10,807 nucleotides of DNA from CAVSUR01 sp052143655 (GTDB taxonomy: Bacteria; Actinomycetota; Actinomycetes; Streptosporangiales; Streptosporangiaceae): the NCBI GenBank assembly GCA_052143655.1, contig JBKQSL010000444.1, forward strand, positions 1 through 10,807, read 5' to 3'. A model generated the notes under the pieces. It saw only the letters and a list, made by a program, of their open reading frames with translations. It was not told the DNA's origin and did not search any database. How positions within the stretch are numbered: the first letter of the stretch is position 1; each line of letters starts with the position of its first letter. This document shows positions 1 through 6,867 of the stretch, one piece after another. The translations under genes and the position numbers were made by a program.

Positions 1-179
1 AGACCCCGCTTGAGGATGTCATGCGCATGATGACCGAGCACCGGGTGCGGCACGCGCCAGTCGTGGCTGACGGCGGCTTGCGAGGGATCGTGAGCATCGG
101 CGACGTGGTGAAGAACCGTATCGACGAACTCGAAACCGAGCGAGCCGCACTGACCGGCTACATCACGGGTACCGGCTGA
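1..179 (+). CDS. CBS domain protein, C-terminal end (partial at window start)
   Basis: The frame is open from base 3 to the TGA at 177-179 and gives 58 residues; the 5' part lies outside the window. The visible part matches the second half of a CBS domain. An amphipathic helix containing MRMMTEHRVRHAPVV leads into a GGLRGIVSIGDVVKNRI strand-helix unit, which in CBS proteins forms part of the adenine-nucleotide cleft. A charged helical tail (residues about 41-58) follows. The sequence resembles the small two-CBS proteins of actinobacteria (Hrp1-like), which are stand-alone and thought to sense nucleotides or stress. Ligand and partner cannot be told from this fragment. It converges on the DoxX gene, with 159 bases between the two stops in which I see no gene and no convincing terminator. 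Confidence 0.85.
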   Translation, partial: TPLEDVMRMMTEHRVRHAPVVADGGLRGIVSIGDVVKNRIDELETERAALTGYITGTG

Positions 180-338
180 CACGCCGCCGTCCGGGGATGG
201 GAGCCGGGAGGAGAGCGCAGGATCAGCCGGCACCGTTCGTCGTCTCACTTCGCCAGGATGCGCCGACATTTAATTGCGCTACCCCGGCGAAGGCGACGGT
301 CATGAAGGATCCCGGCAGGACCCCGGCTGCGACATCGC

Positions 339-947
339 CTAGGACTGGTGTCGCTGCCGGAAACGTCCCGCCGATGCCTGGCTGGGCGCCTTGGCGGCCT
401 TCCGGGCAGCCTTCGTGGCGGACTTCGCGGCCTTGGCCGACGCCTTGGCGGCTGCTGCGCTGCCCGCGCCCCTGGCCGCCTTGGCGGCCATCGGCACCTG
501 GCGCTCGGCGTACCTGGCCGCGTACCGGGTCCGCCAGGCCAGTGACGGCTTGCCCGCGGTGTCCCCGGCGGCGATCAGCAGGCCGCCGAACATCGACATG
601 TTCTTCAGGAAATGGATGCGCTGCTGAGCGCGGTCCTGCTTGTCCTCGGTCTCCCAGAACCGGTGCCCCGCGGCGGTCGTCGGCACCAGCGTCGCGGCGA
701 TAGCGAGCGCGGACAGCCGGGGGAAGCGGCCGATGGCCAGCAGCGAGCCGGCTGCCAGCTGGACGGCGCCGTTGATCCGCACCGCCTGCTCGGCCTGCTC
801 CGGAATGACGGAGACGCGCTTGGCCAGCGGCTGCACCACCGGCTCGGCTGCGCTCGCCACCCGCTCGGGATGGCGGAGGGTGTCATAGCCCTGAATGATG
901 AAGATCGAGGCCAGCATCGGGCGTGCGGCTGCGCGAAGTAGAGACAT
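339..947 (-). CDS. DoxX family membrane protein with Lys/Ala-rich C-terminal tail
   Basis: This 202-residue integral membrane protein belongs to the DoxX family. Residues 1-20 (SLLRAAARPMLASIF) and the following IQGYDTLRHPE, VRINGAVQLAAGSLLA, LVPTTAAGHRFWE and RIHFLKNMSMFGGLLIAAGDT segments are the usual DoxX landmarks, with about four membrane helices. I start at the ATG at 945-947 rather than the in-frame ATG at 992 because AGGGG lies about seven bases upstream and family members begin at this point. Residues from about 150 to the end are very rich in Ala and Lys (repeated AAK/KAA), like a histone H1-type tail, and should be cytoplasmic or unstructured. DoxX proteins have been linked to thiosulfate:quinone oxidoreduction or redox homeostasis, but the exact role here is unknown. 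Confidence 0.88.
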   Translation of the reverse strand: MSLLRAAARPMLASIFIIQGYDTLRHPERVASAAEPVVQPLAKRVSVIPEQAEQAVRINGAVQLAAGSLLAIGRFPRLSALAIAATLVPTTAAGHRFWETEDKQDRAQQRIHFLKNMSMFGGLLIAAGDTAGKPSLAWRTRYAARYAERQVPMAAKAARGAGSAAAAKASAKAAKSATKAARKAAKAPSQASAGRFRQRHQS

Positions 948-1015
948 GCGCAACCCCTGCCCAGCCGCGGCCAGGGTAATCAGCGCGGTCACCCAGCCGG
1001 GTCACTGGCCGGAAG

Positions 1016-1028
1016 CCTGACCGTCAGG
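1016..1028. promoter_or_regulatory. 13-bp palindrome, possible operator
   Basis: CCTGAC-C-GTCAGG is a perfect inverted repeat with 6-bp arms around one central base, in the divergent spacer. Its right arm overlaps the third GGTCAC copy. A dimeric regulator site is possible but no regulator gene is in the window. Confidence 0.3.
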
Positions 1029-1043
1029 TCACAGTCCCGTATC

Positions 1044-1077
1044 GGCCGCCCGCAGGCATAGGCCGCCCGCAGGCGTC
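1044..1077. repeat. 17-bp tandem duplication, two copies
   Basis: GGCCGCCCGCAGGC occurs at 1044-1057 and again at 1061-1074. With the variable three bases that follow each copy this makes two 17-bp units. It looks like a simple local duplication in non-coding DNA. Confidence 0.6.
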
Positions 1078-1190
1078 GGCCGGCCTGGTCCCGCTGAACT
1101 CCGCCTCGGGCACTGTCCCGGCGCGCGGCACCGTGAACCACGACTACGCCGGCGCAGGCGCATCCAGCGCCGCGCGGGCTTGGATGCGGG

Positions 1191-1262
1191 GAAAACTGAA
1201 CACGGACAGTGAGTAGTTGATAACTTTCTGTTCCATCACCGGCGGTCTCGTCATCAACTGTC
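1191..1262 (+). promoter_or_regulatory. AT-richer leader with inverted repeat upstream of the polysaccharide operon
   Basis: AGTTGAT (1215-1221) is matched by its reverse complement ATCAACT (1253-1259), 31 bases apart. GACAGT (1205-1210) can instead pair with ACTGTC (1257-1262), which overlaps the same right arm, so two alternative pairings are possible. The patch (GAAAACTGAAC ... TTGATAAC) is the only AT-rich stretch before the TTG start and is the best promoter candidate, but I cannot assign a clear -35/-10 pair. Confidence 0.3.
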
Positions 1263-1307
1263 GGCCGCGGCGCTGCGGCCTGAGGCTGCCCGCCCCCCCC
1301 GCATAAC

Positions 1308-1314
1308 AGGAGAG
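1308..1314 (+). promoter_or_regulatory. Ribosome binding site deciding the TTG start at 1319
   Basis: AGGAGAG ends four bases before the TTG at 1319-1321. No comparable site precedes the next in-frame ATG (1471), so it supports the unusual TTG start and hence the long low-complexity N-terminus. Confidence 0.65.
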
Positions 1315-1318
1315 TAAC

Positions 1319-3175
1319 TTGACTGCGCGCCTCAGCTCCGCGCCATCCTTCCGGCGCGTGCGAGCTCGGGGGTCCCGTCTCGCGCGTTCCGGGCGCCACA
1401 GCGCCGGGCGGCAGCGCGCGGCCGGCCTGGCCCCGGCGCCGGCTGCGGCAATCGCGGCGGTGCCCGCGGGCATGGCGGCCAGCACTGACACCCTGCCGTT
1501 TCCGGTGCTCAGGCCCGGGCCCGCCCTGCTCCGGCCCGCGCCCGAGCCGCCGCTCCCGCCGCTCCCGCCGGTCCCGCCGGTCCCGCCGGTCCCACCGGTC
1601 CCACCGGTCCCGGTCCGGTCCCGGCCGTCCCCGTCACGGCAGCAGCGGGCAGCCGCCGCACCCGGGGCGTGGCAGCAGTTCACTGCCGGGCCATGGGCGC
1701 TGCCCCTCGTCCTGTCCGTCCAGGCAGCGCTGTCACTGCGGCTCGTCTGGGCCAACACCGCGTTCCAGGATGAGGCCCTGTACCTGCGGGCCGGGCAGAT
1801 GGAGTGGGCGCACTGGCTGCACGGCACGCATATTCCCCTCTACCAGACGTACTTCTCGGGTGCGCCGGTGCTCTATCCGCCGCTCGGCGCGCTGGCCGAC
1901 AGCATCGGCGGCCTGGCCGGCGCCCGGATCCTGTCCCTGGGCTTCATGCTGGCCGCCAGCGCCATGCTGTGGTGCACCGCCTCGCGGCTCTACGGCAAGC
2001 GCGCCGCCTTCTACGCCACCGGGCTGTGGGCGCCACTCGGGCCGACCCTGCAGCTCGGCGCATTCGCCACCTACGACGCCATGGCGCTGTTCCTGGTCAC
2101 GCTCGCGACCTGGTGCGCGGTGCACGCCGGGCCGCGACGGGACGAGACGGGCTGGATCGCGGCAGCCGCCGGCGCCCTCATCCTGGCCAATGCCACCAAG
2201 TACGCGTCCGCGCTCTTCGACCCGGTCGTGGTCGCGATCGTGATCATCAACGCGTGGCCGCTGGGCTTCGGCGCGAAAGCGGCGTTCTCCCGGGGAGCCG
2301 CGCTGCTGGCCTACGTGACCGCCGGCGTGATCTTGCTGGTGACTATCGGGGGCGGCTACTACGAAGCGGGGATCGGCCAGACGACGCTGACGCGGGTGTC
2401 CGGAACCATCACTGACCGGCTGATCCTGGCCGACGCCTGGTCCTGGATCGGGCCCGTGGCAGCAGTCGCTTTACTGGGGCTGTTCATCTGCGCAGCAGCC
2501 GAGCAGGCCTGGGACCGCAGGCTGCTGCTGGCTGTCCTGACCGCCGCGGCTTCCCTGGTGCCGATCGAGCAGGCCCGCATCCACACCCTGACGTCGCTGA
2601 GCAAGCACGTGGACTTCGGTGCCTGGTTCGCGGCGATTGCCGCAGGATATGCGGCCGAGAAGATCATCGCCTGGACGCGCCCCCGCTGGGCGCGGGCAGC
2701 CGCCGCCGGGGCGTGCGCGGTAGCGCTTGTCGTCCCCGCGCAGATAGGAGCCGCGGAAAGCCGGGCGCTCACGCAGTGGCCCAACGCGGCGAAGTTCGTC
2801 GCGGCCTTCGGGCGGCTGGCGCCAGCCCATCCCGGCCGGTACCTGGTCGAGACGCCATCGATCCTGGAGTACTACCTTCCGGCCGGCCGCCACTGGCAGC
2901 TCTGGTCAGGCACGCAGAGTATCGTGCTGCCCTCCGGCCACAGCATCAGCGGGCCGGTGGGCGTGCCGGGTAACCCCGCTGTCTACGCCCGCTTCATCAG
3001 GCGCGACTACTTCAGCCTGATAGCCCTGGACTTCTTCTCCACGCATGCCCTGGACGAGCACATCGCCGCTGACCTCAGGCATAACCGCGCATACCGGGTT
3101 GCTGCCCGAGTTCCCTACGGGCCCGGTGACTACGTCATCTGGGCGCGCGTCCGTTCCGGGCGGAAGCCGCGATGA
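1319..3175 (+). CDS. GT39/ArnT-like membrane glycosyltransferase (GT-C fold) with Pro-rich N-terminus
   Basis: This 618-residue polytopic membrane protein starts at a TTG with a good AGGAGAG site. Residues 1-125 are basic, Ala/Pro-rich and probably disordered, with a PPL/PPV repeat at 77-97. The membrane domain begins near residue 130. The Asp-Glu pair in AFQDEALY (D151, E152) sits in the first outside loop, where GT-C enzymes of the PMT/ArnT type keep their catalytic acidic residues. RLYGKRAAF, TYDAMALFLVTLATW and NATKYASALFDP are also typical of this superfamily. About eight to ten helices are visible, then a soluble C-terminal part of roughly 130 residues expected outside. Such enzymes move a sugar from a polyprenyl-phosphate donor to an acceptor on the outer face of the membrane. 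The gene overlaps the next one by ATGA, which suggests translational coupling and a shared task. Donor and acceptor are unknown. Confidence 0.8.
   Translation: MTARLSSAPSFRRVRARGSRLARSGRHSAGRQRAAGLAPAPAAAIAAVPAGMAASTDTLPFPVLRPGPALLRPAPEPPLPPLPPVPPVPPVPPVPPVPVRSRPSPSRQQRAAAAPGAWQQFTAGPWALPLVLSVQAALSLRLVWANTAFQDEALYLRAGQMEWAHWLHGTHIPLYQTYFSGAPVLYPPLGALADSIGGLAGARILSLGFMLAASAMLWCTASRLYGKRAAFYATGLWAPLGPTLQLGAFATYDAMALFLVTLATWCAVHAGPRRDETGWIAAAAGALILANATKYASALFDPVVVAIVIINAWPLGFGAKAAFSRGAALLAYVTAGVILLVTIGGGYYEAGIGQTTLTRVSGTITDRLILADAWSWIGPVAAVALLGLFICAAAEQAWDRRLLLAVLTAAASLVPIEQARIHTLTSLSKHVDFGAWFAAIAAGYAAEKIIAWTRPRWARAAAAGACAVALVVPAQIGAAESRALTQWPNAAKFVAAFGRLAPAHPGRYLVETPSILEYYLPAGRHWQLWSGTQSIVLPSGHSISGPVGVPGNPAVYARFIRRDYFSLIALDFFSTHALDEHIAADLRHNRAYRVAARVPYGPGDYVIWARVRSGRKPR
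1547..1615 (+). repeat. 9-bp in-frame tandem repeat coding for Pro-Pro-Leu/Val
   Basis: Seven consecutive 9-bp units run from 1547 to 1609 (two CCGCCGCTC, three CCGCCGGTC, two CCACCGGTC), followed by a partial CCGGTC. They encode (PPL)2(PPV)5 at residues 77-97 of the GT39-like protein. The unit length keeps the frame, so copy number could vary without breaking the gene. Confidence 0.9.
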
Positions 3176-4725
3176 GCGCCTATGCCGTGCCGGGACGCCA
3201 CCGCAGATCATCCCTGGTACTTCCGGCATCACCCGACGATGCGGAGAAGCACTCCTACGGTTTCCGGTCCCTGCCGTACCTGACCACCGCGCTGGCGATC
3301 AGCCTGGTGTTCGTCGTGCTGGCCCAGGTGCTGTTCGAGACCCGCTATCCGGCAGTCGCCTGGCCGTTCATGATCTACACGCTCGTCTACTTCACCTGCC
3401 AGATCCTGAGCATTCCGGTGAATTTCACCGGCCGCAGCTTCGACCTCGCCGCGCATCAGCGCAAGGTGGCGCAGTGGCGGCCCGGCAGCTACCCGTCGGT
3501 GGACATCTTCCTGCCGATCTGCGGGGAGCCGATGGCGGTGATCCGCAATACCTGGGCCGGAGTGTCCGCGCTGATCGCCGCCTACCCGGGGGTGACCAGG
3601 GGATTCGTTCTCGATGACGGTCCGGCCGAGACCGTGCTGCAGACCCGGCTGGCAGCGGAGGAGCTCGGGCTCAGCTATCTGCGGCGGCCGAACCCCGGCC
3701 ATCACAAGAAGGCCGGCAACCTGATTCACGCGCTGACCCGGACCAGCGGCGACCATGTGGTGATCTTCGACGCGGATTTCCGGCCGCGACCGGACTTCCT
3801 CGCCGAGACGCTGCCCTACCTGGATGACCCGGAGATCGGGCTGGTCCAGACCCCGCAGTACTTTCGCGTCAGCAAGCGGCAGACCTGGGTGGAGCGCGCT
3901 GCCGGGGCGTCGCTGGAAGTGTTCTACCGCGCCGTCCAGGTGTCCAGGGACCGGTTCGGGTCCGCGCTGTGCGTGGGGTCCAATGCCGTGTACCGCCGGG
4001 CGGCGCTGGACGCTGCGGGCGGATTCACCGAGATCCCGTACGCCGAGGACTCGCACACCGGCCTCGACATGCGCTACGCCGGCTACCGGCTGGCTTACCT
4101 GCCGGTCGTGCTGGCCGCCGGGGTGTGCCCGGCTGCGGTCGACGCCTTCATGCGCCAGCAGTACCGGTGGTGCTGCGGGGCGACCTCGCTGATCTGGACG
4201 CATCACATGTGGCGGGTCCCGATGTCGTGGAAAGCGCGGCTGCCCTACATCGCCGGGTGGCTGTGGAATCTCACTGCGGGCCTGCGCACGGTCGTCTTGC
4301 CGCTGATGCCGATCAGCGTGCTCATGTTCGTCCCCGCTGAGGTGCGGCTGCGCAACGCCATCCTGCTCGTCCCGGTGCTGATGACGGGCACCATGCTCTA
4401 CCCGCTGTGGCACAACGCCCGCTGGCCGGTGCACGCGTGGCCGCTGGCCATCGCGGTGGGCTGGGCTCAGGTCCTGGCTATCTGGGATTACGCCAGGGGG
4501 AGGGTCATGTCCTGGGATCCCTCCCGCGGCCCGAAGGACGTCACCCCGCGGTTCCGCAAGGCGGTCTGCACCTGGAACGGGACGATGGCCGTCGTCTGGG
4601 TCGTGCTGGCCGGCTGGCGGATCGAGCAGACCAGTTCGCTGCGGTTCGCCGCCGTCGCCGCGCTGGGCGTGCTGAACCTCGCCGCCGTTGCCCGGGTCGT
4701 CTTTCCCGGAAGGGGCGCGGCGTGA
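3172..4725 (+). CDS. Cellulose-synthase-like GT2 membrane glycosyltransferase A
   Basis: This 517-residue family 2 glycosyltransferase has the processive, membrane-embedded architecture of cellulose and related beta-glycan synthases. Two N-terminal helices (about 36-57 and 62-83) precede a cytosolic GT-A domain starting at SVDIFLPICGEP. Catalytic motifs are complete: DDG (148-150), KAGN in the donor region, DAD (200-202, the metal-binding DxD), ED (292-293, the TED-type base) and QQYRW (329-333, the acceptor/exit QxxRW). Four or more C-terminal helices (about 355-510) would form the translocation channel. MSWDPSRGPKD near 450 sits where the gating-loop motif of cellulose synthases lies. No PilZ domain follows, so direct c-di-GMP control is not evident. 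The ATG overlaps the upstream stop (ATGA). The sugar polymerised cannot be deduced; a UDP-hexose donor is likely from the family. Confidence 0.9.
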   Translation: MSAYAVPGRHRRSSLVLPASPDDAEKHSYGFRSLPYLTTALAISLVFVVLAQVLFETRYPAVAWPFMIYTLVYFTCQILSIPVNFTGRSFDLAAHQRKVAQWRPGSYPSVDIFLPICGEPMAVIRNTWAGVSALIAAYPGVTRGFVLDDGPAETVLQTRLAAEELGLSYLRRPNPGHHKKAGNLIHALTRTSGDHVVIFDADFRPRPDFLAETLPYLDDPEIGLVQTPQYFRVSKRQTWVERAAGASLEVFYRAVQVSRDRFGSALCVGSNAVYRRAALDAAGGFTEIPYAEDSHTGLDMRYAGYRLAYLPVVLAAGVCPAAVDAFMRQQYRWCCGATSLIWTHHMWRVPMSWKARLPYIAGWLWNLTAGLRTVVLPLMPISVLMFVPAEVRLRNAILLVPVLMTGTMLYPLWHNARWPVHAWPLAIAVGWAQVLAIWDYARGRVMSWDPSRGPKDVTPRFRKAVCTWNGTMAVVWVVLAGWRIEQTSSLRFAAVAALGVLNLAAVARVVFPGRGAA

Positions 4726-4751
4726 GGCCCGCTTAGCCGGGGCGTGCAGGC

Positions 4752-4778
4752 GGGGCCGCCGCGGTTCCGTGCGGCCCC
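4752..4778 (+). terminator. GC hairpin after synthase A, candidate terminator
   Basis: GGGGCCGC (4752-4759) pairs perfectly with GCGGCCCC (4771-4778) across an 11-base loop, 26 bases after the stop of synthase A. No U-tract follows, as is common in actinobacteria. It may end or attenuate the GT39-synthase A transcript before synthase B. Confidence 0.5.
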
Positions 4779-4780
4779 AG

Positions 4781-4831
4781 GTGATCACTTTAAGTCATTA
4801 AAAATAAACGATGAGCGACAATCCTGGAGGA
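4781..4831 (+). promoter_or_regulatory. AT-rich leader, palindrome and strong RBS of synthase B
   Basis: GTGATCAC (4781-4788) is a perfect 8-bp palindrome, next to an unusually AT-rich run (4789-4810, CTTTAAGTCATTAAAAATAA region) in a genome of very high GC, so an independent promoter is likely although I cannot fix its boxes. GGAGGA at 4826-4831 lies eight bases before the ATG at 4840 and decides that start over the upstream in-frame GTG at 4744, which would run through the hairpin and this AT-rich patch. Confidence 0.5.
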
Positions 4832-4839
4832 ACAGCCAC

Positions 4840-6633
4840 ATGCGGACCCAGGTGGCACGGAGGATTGAGCCGCGGCACGCGGCAGCCAGGCGGCCTGACA
4901 CCGCAGCAGCTGAGCCGCAGCCGGTGAGCCAGGAGCAGCGCCAGGCAGCCGGGCTGGCCACCCTGATGGCCATCGCCGAGGCCGCCGAGCAGCCTGCGCG
5001 GCCGCAGGCCCGGCCGGGCCGGCACTCGCGTCAGGCCGCGAGCGCGATACCGCTGCGCCAGCGCCTTACCTACGGGTTCTTGCTGACCATCGGGCTGCTG
5101 CTGGCAGCCAGGTTCGCCGCCTTCTGGTTCAACCCCGAGCGCCTGCCGCGCGCTTTCGGCAGCAAGCTTGATGCCGGTGACGTGCTCCTTTTCGCCGGAC
5201 TGACGTTTGTTATCTGGCATCGCCAGGTAATGGACACCATTGTCTGGTTCATCTGCAGGAGAATTGACCCGCATCGTGAGCCGCCCCGGCCCGCGCCAGG
5301 GCAGCGCGTCGCCTTCATCACGACATTCGTCCCGGGCAGCGAATCAATCGGCATGCTCAGGAGCACCCTGGCCGGGATGATGGTCGCAGATTACCCGCAT
5401 GACACCTGGGTGCTGGACGAGGGAGACAGCCCGGATGTGCGCGCTCTGTGCAAGATGCTGGGGGTAAGGCACTTCAGCCGGAAGGGCATCGCGCAGTACA
5501 ACCAGGGAAGCGGGCGCTTCCTGGCGAAGACCAAGGCGGGAAACCACAACGCCTGGTATGTGGCGCATGGCGCGCAGTACGACATCGTGGCCCAGGTCGA
5601 TAGCGATTTCAAGGTCAGGAGAGATTTCCTTACCAGGACTCTCGGGTATTTCAATAATCCGCGGATCGCCTTCGTGGGCACGCCGCAGATCTACGGGAAT
5701 CTCGGCAGCCTGATCGCCCGCGGTGCCGCCCAGCAGACTTACCTGTTCTACGGGCCGATCATGCGAGCGCTCAGCCGCCGCAAGATGTCGCTGCTCATCG
5801 GGGCCAATCACATCGTCCGGGTCGAGGCACTGGAAGACATCGGCTGGTACCAGGGACATCTCACCGAAGACCTGGCGACCGGCATCAGGTTCCACGCCGG
5901 ACGGTGGGAGAGCGTCTACGTACCGGAGCCCTTAGCCGTCGGCGAGGGCCCCACGACCTGGACGGCGTACTTCAACCAGCAGTACAGGTGGGCCTTCGGG
6001 TGCATGAACATATTCTTCGCGCACTCGCCGCGCGTCAATTTCAAGATGCGCTGGCGTCACGCGCTGTACTATTTCCTGCTTGAGCAGTTCTATTTCAGCG
6101 GGCTCACCATGGCCACCGCCATTGTCCTGCTGCTGCTGTACGACCTGTTCGGCTGGGCGCCGGCGAACTTCGATCTGCCGCAGCTGATCGCCTGGTACCT
6201 GCCGCTGCTCGCCTGGCGCCAGATCATGCTGCTCTGGCTGCAGAGATTCAACGTGCGGCCCAGTGCGGAACGCGGCCTGATGTGGGCGGGAAGGCTGCTG
6301 ACCATCGCCGCGATACCGATCTACTTCCTGGCGCTCGTCGGCGTGCTGCGCAATAAGCGGGTCACCTGGAAGACGACCCCGAAGGGCGGCGCCGCAGGTC
6401 AGGACGCGGACAGCCTCCGGGTGTTCACTCCGCACCTGGTGCTGAGCTTGCTGCTGGTGGCAGGCCTGAGCGCGGCGCAGGAACTCGGGCACACGGCCTG
6501 GGTATTCCTGGCCTGGGGATGCGTCACGGCGGGGCTCATGTCCGCTTTCTCCGTCGGCCAGCTGTGCAGGCGGGCGGCTAGCGCGCTGCGCTGGCAGGAA
6601 ACCCCGCTCACCCAGGCCGAGATGGCTTCATGA
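4840..6633 (+). CDS. Cellulose-synthase-like GT2 membrane glycosyltransferase B
   Basis: This 597-residue processive family 2 glycosyltransferase has a basic, Ala/Gln-rich cytosolic N-terminus (1-75). Two helices (about 77-97 and 114-136) lead into the GT-A domain. Motifs are DEG (193-195) in place of the usual DDG, KTKAGNHNAW near 230-240, DSD (254-256), TED (342-344) and QQYRW (380-384). Several helices fill 405-590, and RVTWKTTPKGG near 507-517 matches the gating-loop (FxVTxK-type) element of cellulose synthases. It is clearly a different subfamily from synthase A next door and not a recent duplicate. There is no PilZ domain. Its own RBS, AT-rich leader and an upstream hairpin suggest expression partly separate from the first two genes. 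The likely role is polymerisation and export of a beta-glycan; the sugar and linkage are not deducible. Confidence 0.9.
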   Translation: MRTQVARRIEPRHAAARRPDTAAAEPQPVSQEQRQAAGLATLMAIAEAAEQPARPQARPGRHSRQAASAIPLRQRLTYGFLLTIGLLLAARFAAFWFNPERLPRAFGSKLDAGDVLLFAGLTFVIWHRQVMDTIVWFICRRIDPHREPPRPAPGQRVAFITTFVPGSESIGMLRSTLAGMMVADYPHDTWVLDEGDSPDVRALCKMLGVRHFSRKGIAQYNQGSGRFLAKTKAGNHNAWYVAHGAQYDIVAQVDSDFKVRRDFLTRTLGYFNNPRIAFVGTPQIYGNLGSLIARGAAQQTYLFYGPIMRALSRRKMSLLIGANHIVRVEALEDIGWYQGHLTEDLATGIRFHAGRWESVYVPEPLAVGEGPTTWTAYFNQQYRWAFGCMNIFFAHSPRVNFKMRWRHALYYFLLEQFYFSGLTMATAIVLLLLYDLFGWAPANFDLPQLIAWYLPLLAWRQIMLLWLQRFNVRPSAERGLMWAGRLLTIAAIPIYFLALVGVLRNKRVTWKTTPKGGAAGQDADSLRVFTPHLVLSLLLVAGLSAAQELGHTAWVFLAWGCVTAGLMSAFSVGQLCRRAASALRWQETPLTQAEMAS

Positions 6634-6673
6634 GCGAACCAGGATGTTGCCGCATAATTAGCTGTAACGCCAC

Positions 6674-6701
6674 GCGCTGCCACGGCTGGCCATGGCAGCG
6701 C
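6674..6701 (+). terminator. Hairpin after synthase B, candidate terminator
   Basis: GCGCTGCCA (6674-6682) pairs with TGGCAGCGC (6693-6701) as a perfect 9-bp stem with a 10-base loop, 40 bases after the stop of synthase B. There is no U-tract. It would separate the synthase B transcript from GH16. Confidence 0.5.
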
Positions 6702-6728
6702 TGCCGGGCGCAGTTATATTGCTATACT
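6701..6728 (+). promoter_or_regulatory. Possible promoter of the GH16 gene
   Basis: TATACT (6723-6728) is a good -10 box inside an AT-rich stretch. CTGCCG (6701-6706), 16 bases upstream, is a weak -35. The transcript would begin near 6735 and carry a leader of roughly 135 bases containing both inverted repeats listed below. Confidence 0.4.
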
Positions 6729-6763
6729 GAACGGATTCGGTTAGGCGGCGCCGGCCCGCTGAC

Positions 6764-6778
6764 GATATCCGGGATATC
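6764..6778. promoter_or_regulatory. 15-bp perfect palindrome, candidate operator of GH16
   Basis: GATATCC-G-GGATATC is a perfect inverted repeat with 7-bp arms, about 36 bases downstream of the TATACT box, a position suited to a repressor roadblock. Its AT-rich core stands out from the GC-rich surroundings. No regulator gene is in the window. Confidence 0.5.
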
Positions 6779-6789
6779 CGATTCTGGGC

Positions 6790-6818
6790 GCATTAATCAT
6801 TGGCTGAATGATTGATGC
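6790..6818 (+). promoter_or_regulatory. 29-base inverted repeat with 12-bp stem in the GH16 leader
   Basis: GCATTAATCATT (6790-6801) pairs with AATGATTGATGC (6807-6818) around the five-base loop GGCTG; the only irregularity is one T-G pair. It ends 40 bases before the GH16 ribosome binding site. It may be a regulator-binding site or an RNA structure in the leader. The lack of a following U-tract argues against a simple terminator. Confidence 0.6.
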
Positions 6819-6858
6819 CGCGTTGCGCCAGGGCCGGTCCGCTGCTACTTCCAGGCCG

Positions 6859-6867
6859 AAGGAGGAA
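6859..6867 (+). promoter_or_regulatory. Strong RBS deciding the GTG start of GH16
   Basis: AAGGAGGAA is a near-ideal Shine-Dalgarno sequence; its GGAGG core ends six bases before the GTG at 6872. It rules out the in-frame TTG/ATG at 6812-6817, which lie inside the hairpin. Confidence 0.8.

Larger units (their letters stand above)
948..1318. other. 371-base divergent intergenic region
   Basis: This spacer lies between the DoxX gene (minus) and the glycosyltransferase operon (plus), so promoters for both should be here. I see no credible gene. It contains three copies of GGTCAC (987-992, 1000-1005, 1027-1032), a 13-bp palindrome (1016-1028), a 17-bp tandem duplication (1044-1077), and an AT-richer patch around 1191-1260 that probably carries the operon promoter. 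A TACCCT box on the minus strand (978 down to 973) would place a DoxX transcript start about 20 bases before its ATG, but no good -35 is visible. Confidence 0.6.

Noticed and set aside
1144..1827. A minus-strand open frame with a Gly-Gly-Thr/Ser repeat, resembling a PE-PGRS or collagen-like protein
   Set aside because: The repeat is only the complement of the Pro-Pro-Val repeat of the GT39-like gene, and the rest has no protein-like composition.
3229..4788. A 519-codon open frame on the minus strand opposite synthase A
   Set aside because: It is the antisense shadow of a clear GT2 gene in GC-rich DNA; its product is Arg/Pro/Gly/His-rich with no domain, and the plus-strand frame carries all GT2 motifs.
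5070..5895. Minus-strand frames opposite synthase B
   Set aside because: Antisense to a gene with complete catalytic motifs; no RBS or domain of their own.
6630..6815. A 61-residue Cys-rich frame whose ATG overlaps the stop of synthase B (ATGA) and ends inside the 12-bp-stem hairpin
   Set aside because: It uses ATA three times and TTA twice, which is foreign to the neighbouring genes, and covers the hairpins and promoter of GH16. The ATGA overlap is suggestive, but regulatory DNA explains the stretch better.
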